Of a stretch of DNA of 64,000 nucleotides, positions 61,701 through 64,000 are shown one piece after another. Below the pieces are notes generated by a model, which saw only the letters and a list, made by a program, of their open reading frames with translations, was not told the DNA's origin and did not search any database. The position numbers were made by a program, and so were the translations under genes. The DNA lies in NCBI RefSeq assembly GCF_040681875.1, contig NZ_JBFAZP010000003.1:682001-746000 (forward strand), written 5' to 3'. The number at the start of each line of letters is the position of its first letter. Positions within the stretch are counted from its first letter, which is position 1. The stretch is from Longispora sp040681875 (lineage in GTDB: Bacteria; Actinomycetota; Actinomycetes; Mycobacteriales; Micromonosporaceae).

Positions 61701-62225
61701 ATGTTCATGGTGAACGAGGATCCGGCAATCGAGACCCCGAGCCTGGACCAGGCCGCGCGCCAGATCCGCCGGTACGGTCTCGACGTCGACCCCCAGGCGG
61801 TGCTGGTCGCGGTGCGACTGATGGCGGCCGGCGCCAGGCTCGGCCAGGCCGCGGAGGTGCACTTCGCGCGGTTCGACCTGTCCTCCGGCCGCTACCGGCT
61901 GCTCGCCGACCTCGAGGACCACGGTGGCGAGAAGTCCCCCTCGGACCTCGCGGCGAGCATGGGCGTGTCCCGGGCGACCGTGACGGGGCTGGTGGACCGC
62001 CTGGAGCGCGACGGCCTGGTGCTGCGGAGATCCTCGGCCGAGGACGGGCGCTCCGCCGTCGTCGTGCTCACCGCCCGGGGCGCGCAGAAGCTCCGCGACC
62101 TGGCCGGCGAGCACTTCGGGCGCCTGGAGGCCATGGTCTCGGGGCTCAGCGCGCGGGAGCGGACGGTGTTCCTGGACCTGCTCGGCAGGGTCACCCGGGG
62201 CGTCGCGGCGCTGACCGAGGACTAG
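61701..62225 (+). CDS. MarR family transcriptional regulator
   Basis: A 174-residue regulator with the MarR winged helix (LLADLEDHGGEKSPSDLAASMGVSRATVTGLVDRLERDGLVLRRS). The start at 61701 has no Shine-Dalgarno and lies close behind the operator-like site, so it could be leaderless; ATG 61707 and GTG 61710 are possible. Autoregulation through TAATTAGC sites is an inference. Confidence 0.88.
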   Translation: MFMVNEDPAIETPSLDQAARQIRRYGLDVDPQAVLVAVRLMAAGARLGQAAEVHFARFDLSSGRYRLLADLEDHGGEKSPSDLAASMGVSRATVTGLVDRLERDGLVLRRSSAEDGRSAVVVLTARGAQKLRDLAGEHFGRLEAMVSGLSARERTVFLDLLGRVTRGVAALTED

Positions 62226-62290
62226 TACCGCCCGTTCCGCCAGGGTTCTTCTTCCCGCAACCGTCCGACCGTACCCGCACTGCGACCATA

Positions 62291-62308
62291 TAGTTAGCCA
62301 GCTAATTA
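62291..62308. promoter_or_regulatory. TAGTTAGC-CA-GCTAATTA inverted repeat before the membrane protein gene
   Basis: TAGTTAGC (62291-62298) and GCTAATTA (62301-62308) form an 8-bp inverted repeat with one mismatch. The right arm is the same sequence found before marR, so this is a likely MarR operator controlling the next two genes. Confidence 0.6.
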
Positions 62309-62324
62309 TCTCCAGGGGGTCACC

Positions 62325-62819
62325 TTGAGCACCACCACCGCGTCACCGGCCACCGCCAGGCACCCGCGTACCCGACCGCGAAGGTTCGTCCTGTGGCGCG
62401 AGGTCCTCGTCGCCTACCTGTCCCCGGCGGTGATGGCCGGCGCCGGGGGCGTGATCACCGGGCAGGGCGACCTGCTGCTCGCCGCGGTCACCTCGATCGC
62501 CGGCACCTCGGCCGTCGTCGCGGCCCTGATCGGCGCCTGGCTGCAACGCCGGGGCGTCCGGCGCCCGTGGACCACCACGACCCCCCGCCCCGTACTGGTC
62601 GTCTGGTTCGTCGCCGTCGCCGCCACCGTCGCGGGCCTGCTCGCGTGGGGGGCCCTGACCTGGCTACCCGACGGGTTCGGCCCCCTGGACGGGCCGCTGC
62701 CGGCCCGCGTCCAGTGGGACCTGCCGTTGTCCGCCGCGGTCGCCGCGACCGTCATCCCCTGGCGGTGGCGCGGGGCGCGCCGCCGCGCCGAACAGGCGGA
62801 CCCGACACCCGGCGACTGA
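62325..62819 (+). CDS. Hypothetical integral membrane protein
   Basis: A 164-residue protein with about four helices starting with TTG behind AGGGGG. Helices include VLVAYLSPAVMAGAGGVITG, VTSIAGTSAVVAALIGAWL and LVVWFVAVAATVAGLLAWGALTWL. No family is recognised. It has a MarR-type operator in front. Confidence 0.6.
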   Translation: MSTTTASPATARHPRTRPRRFVLWREVLVAYLSPAVMAGAGGVITGQGDLLLAAVTSIAGTSAVVAALIGAWLQRRGVRRPWTTTTPRPVLVVWFVAVAATVAGLLAWGALTWLPDGFGPLDGPLPARVQWDLPLSAAVAATVIPWRWRGARRRAEQADPTPGD

Positions 62820-62923
62820 CCCGCCGTCCCACCGCCGGCCGGACCCACCCGGCCCCGGCACCAACCCTGCGGCACCACGCCGCACCCAGCGGCGCCACCG
62901 CCGCACAACCCGAAGGGCACACG

Positions 62924-63790
62924 ATGATCGTCATCATGGGAGCGTCCGGATCCACCGGCAGCGCGCTCCTCAACCGGCTCACCACCCTCGGCGTCCCGTC
63001 GCGGGCGGTGACCCGCGACCCCGAGGCCCTGCGGGCCCGCCTCGACGGCCTACCGGACGGGGCGGTCGAGATCCGCGCCGCCGACGCCGGGGACCCCGCA
63101 TCGCTGCGGGTCGCGTTCAAGGGCGCCGAGCAGCTGTTCCTGACCATGGCCAACAGTCCCGCGCAGGTGGCGCTCGAAACCCGGATCATCGACATCGCCG
63201 CCGAATCAGGCATCGGACACGTGGTGAAACTGTCCGCCCCGGCGGTCGGACCCGAGTCACCGGTGCGGTTCTCCCGCTGGCACCACACCATCGAGGAACA
63301 CCTCCGGGCGTCCGGTCTCGCGCACACGGTGCTGCGGCCGTACGCGTTCCTGCAGAAACTCCCGCACCTCGCACCCACCATCACCGCACAGGACGTCATC
63401 CTCGGCGCGATGGGCGACGCGGGCTGCACCTACATCGACTGCCGCGACATCGCCGACGTCGCCGCCGCGGTCCTCACCGGCTCCGAGTTCGCGGGCGGGT
63501 CCCACACGCTGACGGGCGACCGGACCTACACGTACCCGCAGCTCGCCGAGGTGTTCAGCTCCCTGCTCGGCCGGCCCGTCCGCTATGTGGACCTGCCGCC
63601 CGACGCGATGCGCCGCAACCTCGTCGAACACGCCGGCATGCCCGACTGGCTCGCCGCCCACGTCGTCGAGATCCAGCAGCTCGCCGTCACCCGGCCGGAG
63701 ACGCCCACCGACACGGTCGCGCGGATCCTCGGCCGGCCGCCCCGGTCGTTGACCGCGTACCTGGGCGAGAACCTGCACCAATTCCGGTAG
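62924..63790 (+). CDS. NmrA-like NAD(P)-binding reductase
   Basis: A 288-residue atypical short-chain reductase with the N-terminal dinucleotide loop (VIMGASGSTGSALLNRL) and the NmrA/NAD(P)H-binding pattern (ALRARLDGLPDGAVEIRAAD, LSAPAVG). It lacks a Tyr-x-x-x-Lys active site, which suits a redox sensor or a quinone reductase. Probably in the MarR-controlled operon. Confidence 0.87.
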   Translation: MIVIMGASGSTGSALLNRLTTLGVPSRAVTRDPEALRARLDGLPDGAVEIRAADAGDPASLRVAFKGAEQLFLTMANSPAQVALETRIIDIAAESGIGHVVKLSAPAVGPESPVRFSRWHHTIEEHLRASGLAHTVLRPYAFLQKLPHLAPTITAQDVILGAMGDAGCTYIDCRDIADVAAAVLTGSEFAGGSHTLTGDRTYTYPQLAEVFSSLLGRPVRYVDLPPDAMRRNLVEHAGMPDWLAAHVVEIQQLAVTRPETPTDTVARILGRPPRSLTAYLGENLHQFR

Positions 63791-63796
63791 GTCACT

Positions 63797-63826
63797 GGGC
63801 CGGCCCGACCCACGTCGGGCCGGCCC
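63797..63826 (+). terminator. Strong hairpin terminator after the NmrA-like gene
   Basis: A perfect 13-bp stem (GGGCCGGCCCGAC and its complement) with a CCAC loop, 6 bases after the stop codon. Confidence 0.85.
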
Positions 63827-63961
63827 CGTCAGCCTGCTCCTGTTCGGAGGCACACGGGGACACAGGCCTATGAACGCCATGAAATGCCCCAGTTCGGACG
63901 GGGCAGTGGCGTAGGCCGGTCGCGTTCATAATGAAAGCCCCTTCCCGAGCATGGAGCTTTC

Positions 63962-64000
63962 GTGACCGACCCCTCGCCGCAGCCCGAGCACCACGTCAAG
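63962..64000 (+). CDS. Start of the next gene, truncated by the window edge
   Basis: A GTG with GGAG (63953-63956) before it opens a frame MTDPSPQPEHHVK that runs out of the window. No function can be given. Confidence 0.45.
   Translation, partial: MTDPSPQPEHHVK

Overview
The window is GC-rich (over 70% G+C by eye), uses many GTG and some TTG starts, and packs its genes with frequent ATGA/GTGA stop-start overlaps. This fits a filamentous actinomycete (Streptomyces or Micromonosporaceae type), but the exact genus cannot be read from the sequence. No rRNA, tRNA, integrase, transposase or phage gene was seen.

Layout. 1-5.8 kb: a DUF6153/DUF305 pair, a His-rich membrane protein, and a three-gene operon (cysteine-synthase-like enzyme, MFS exporter, threonine/serine dehydratase-like enzyme). 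6.2-6.8 kb: a non-coding array of degenerate GC-rich hairpin repeats. 7-18 kb: a DGPF/ECF42 sigma pair, a secreted BNR-repeat protein, an APH-like kinase behind a possible leader peptide, an isochorismatase/aldo-keto reductase pair divergent from a MerR regulator, an LD-carboxypeptidase and VOC proteins. 18.1-25.7 kb: a kdp potassium-ATPase operon in the order microprotein-kdpF-kdpA-kdpB-kdpC-kdpD, with no kdpE beside it.

27.2-41.3 kb is the most notable part. An eight-gene alkylation-damage operon (two O6-alkylguanine methyltransferases, an ECF sigma factor, a 2OG-Fe(II) oxygenase, an unknown protein, AlkB, Tag, AlkA) ends 218 bp before a compact biosynthetic cluster (MFS exporter, esterase, ATP-grasp ligase, PRMT-like arginine methyltransferase, SznF-like diiron/cupin N-nitrosating enzyme, Rieske protein, hydrolase, LysE exporter, MOSC protein). 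The methyltransferase/SznF pair is the signature of N-methyl-N-nitrosourea biosynthesis (streptozotocin pharmacophore). Such products methylate DNA, so I infer that the repair operon is the producer's self-resistance module. The SznF-like protein keeps every metal ligand I can check.

41.3-50.8 kb: an ECF sigma factor with an AT-rich operator-like upstream region, a serine hydrolase, a MerR regulator, a YnfA protein, a KimA-like permease, GNATs, a membrane-anchored hydrolase and a PaaX-like regulator. 51-59 kb: a minus-strand catabolic group (serine hydrolase, GNAT, N-acylamino acid racemase/OSBS, PucR regulator, D-aminoacylase, PLP decarboxylase) that looks like an N-acyl/D-amino acid conversion pathway. 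59-64 kb: a diguanylate cyclase, a BAAT-type hydrolase, a MarR regulator with TAATTAGC-type sites, a membrane protein and an NmrA-like reductase.
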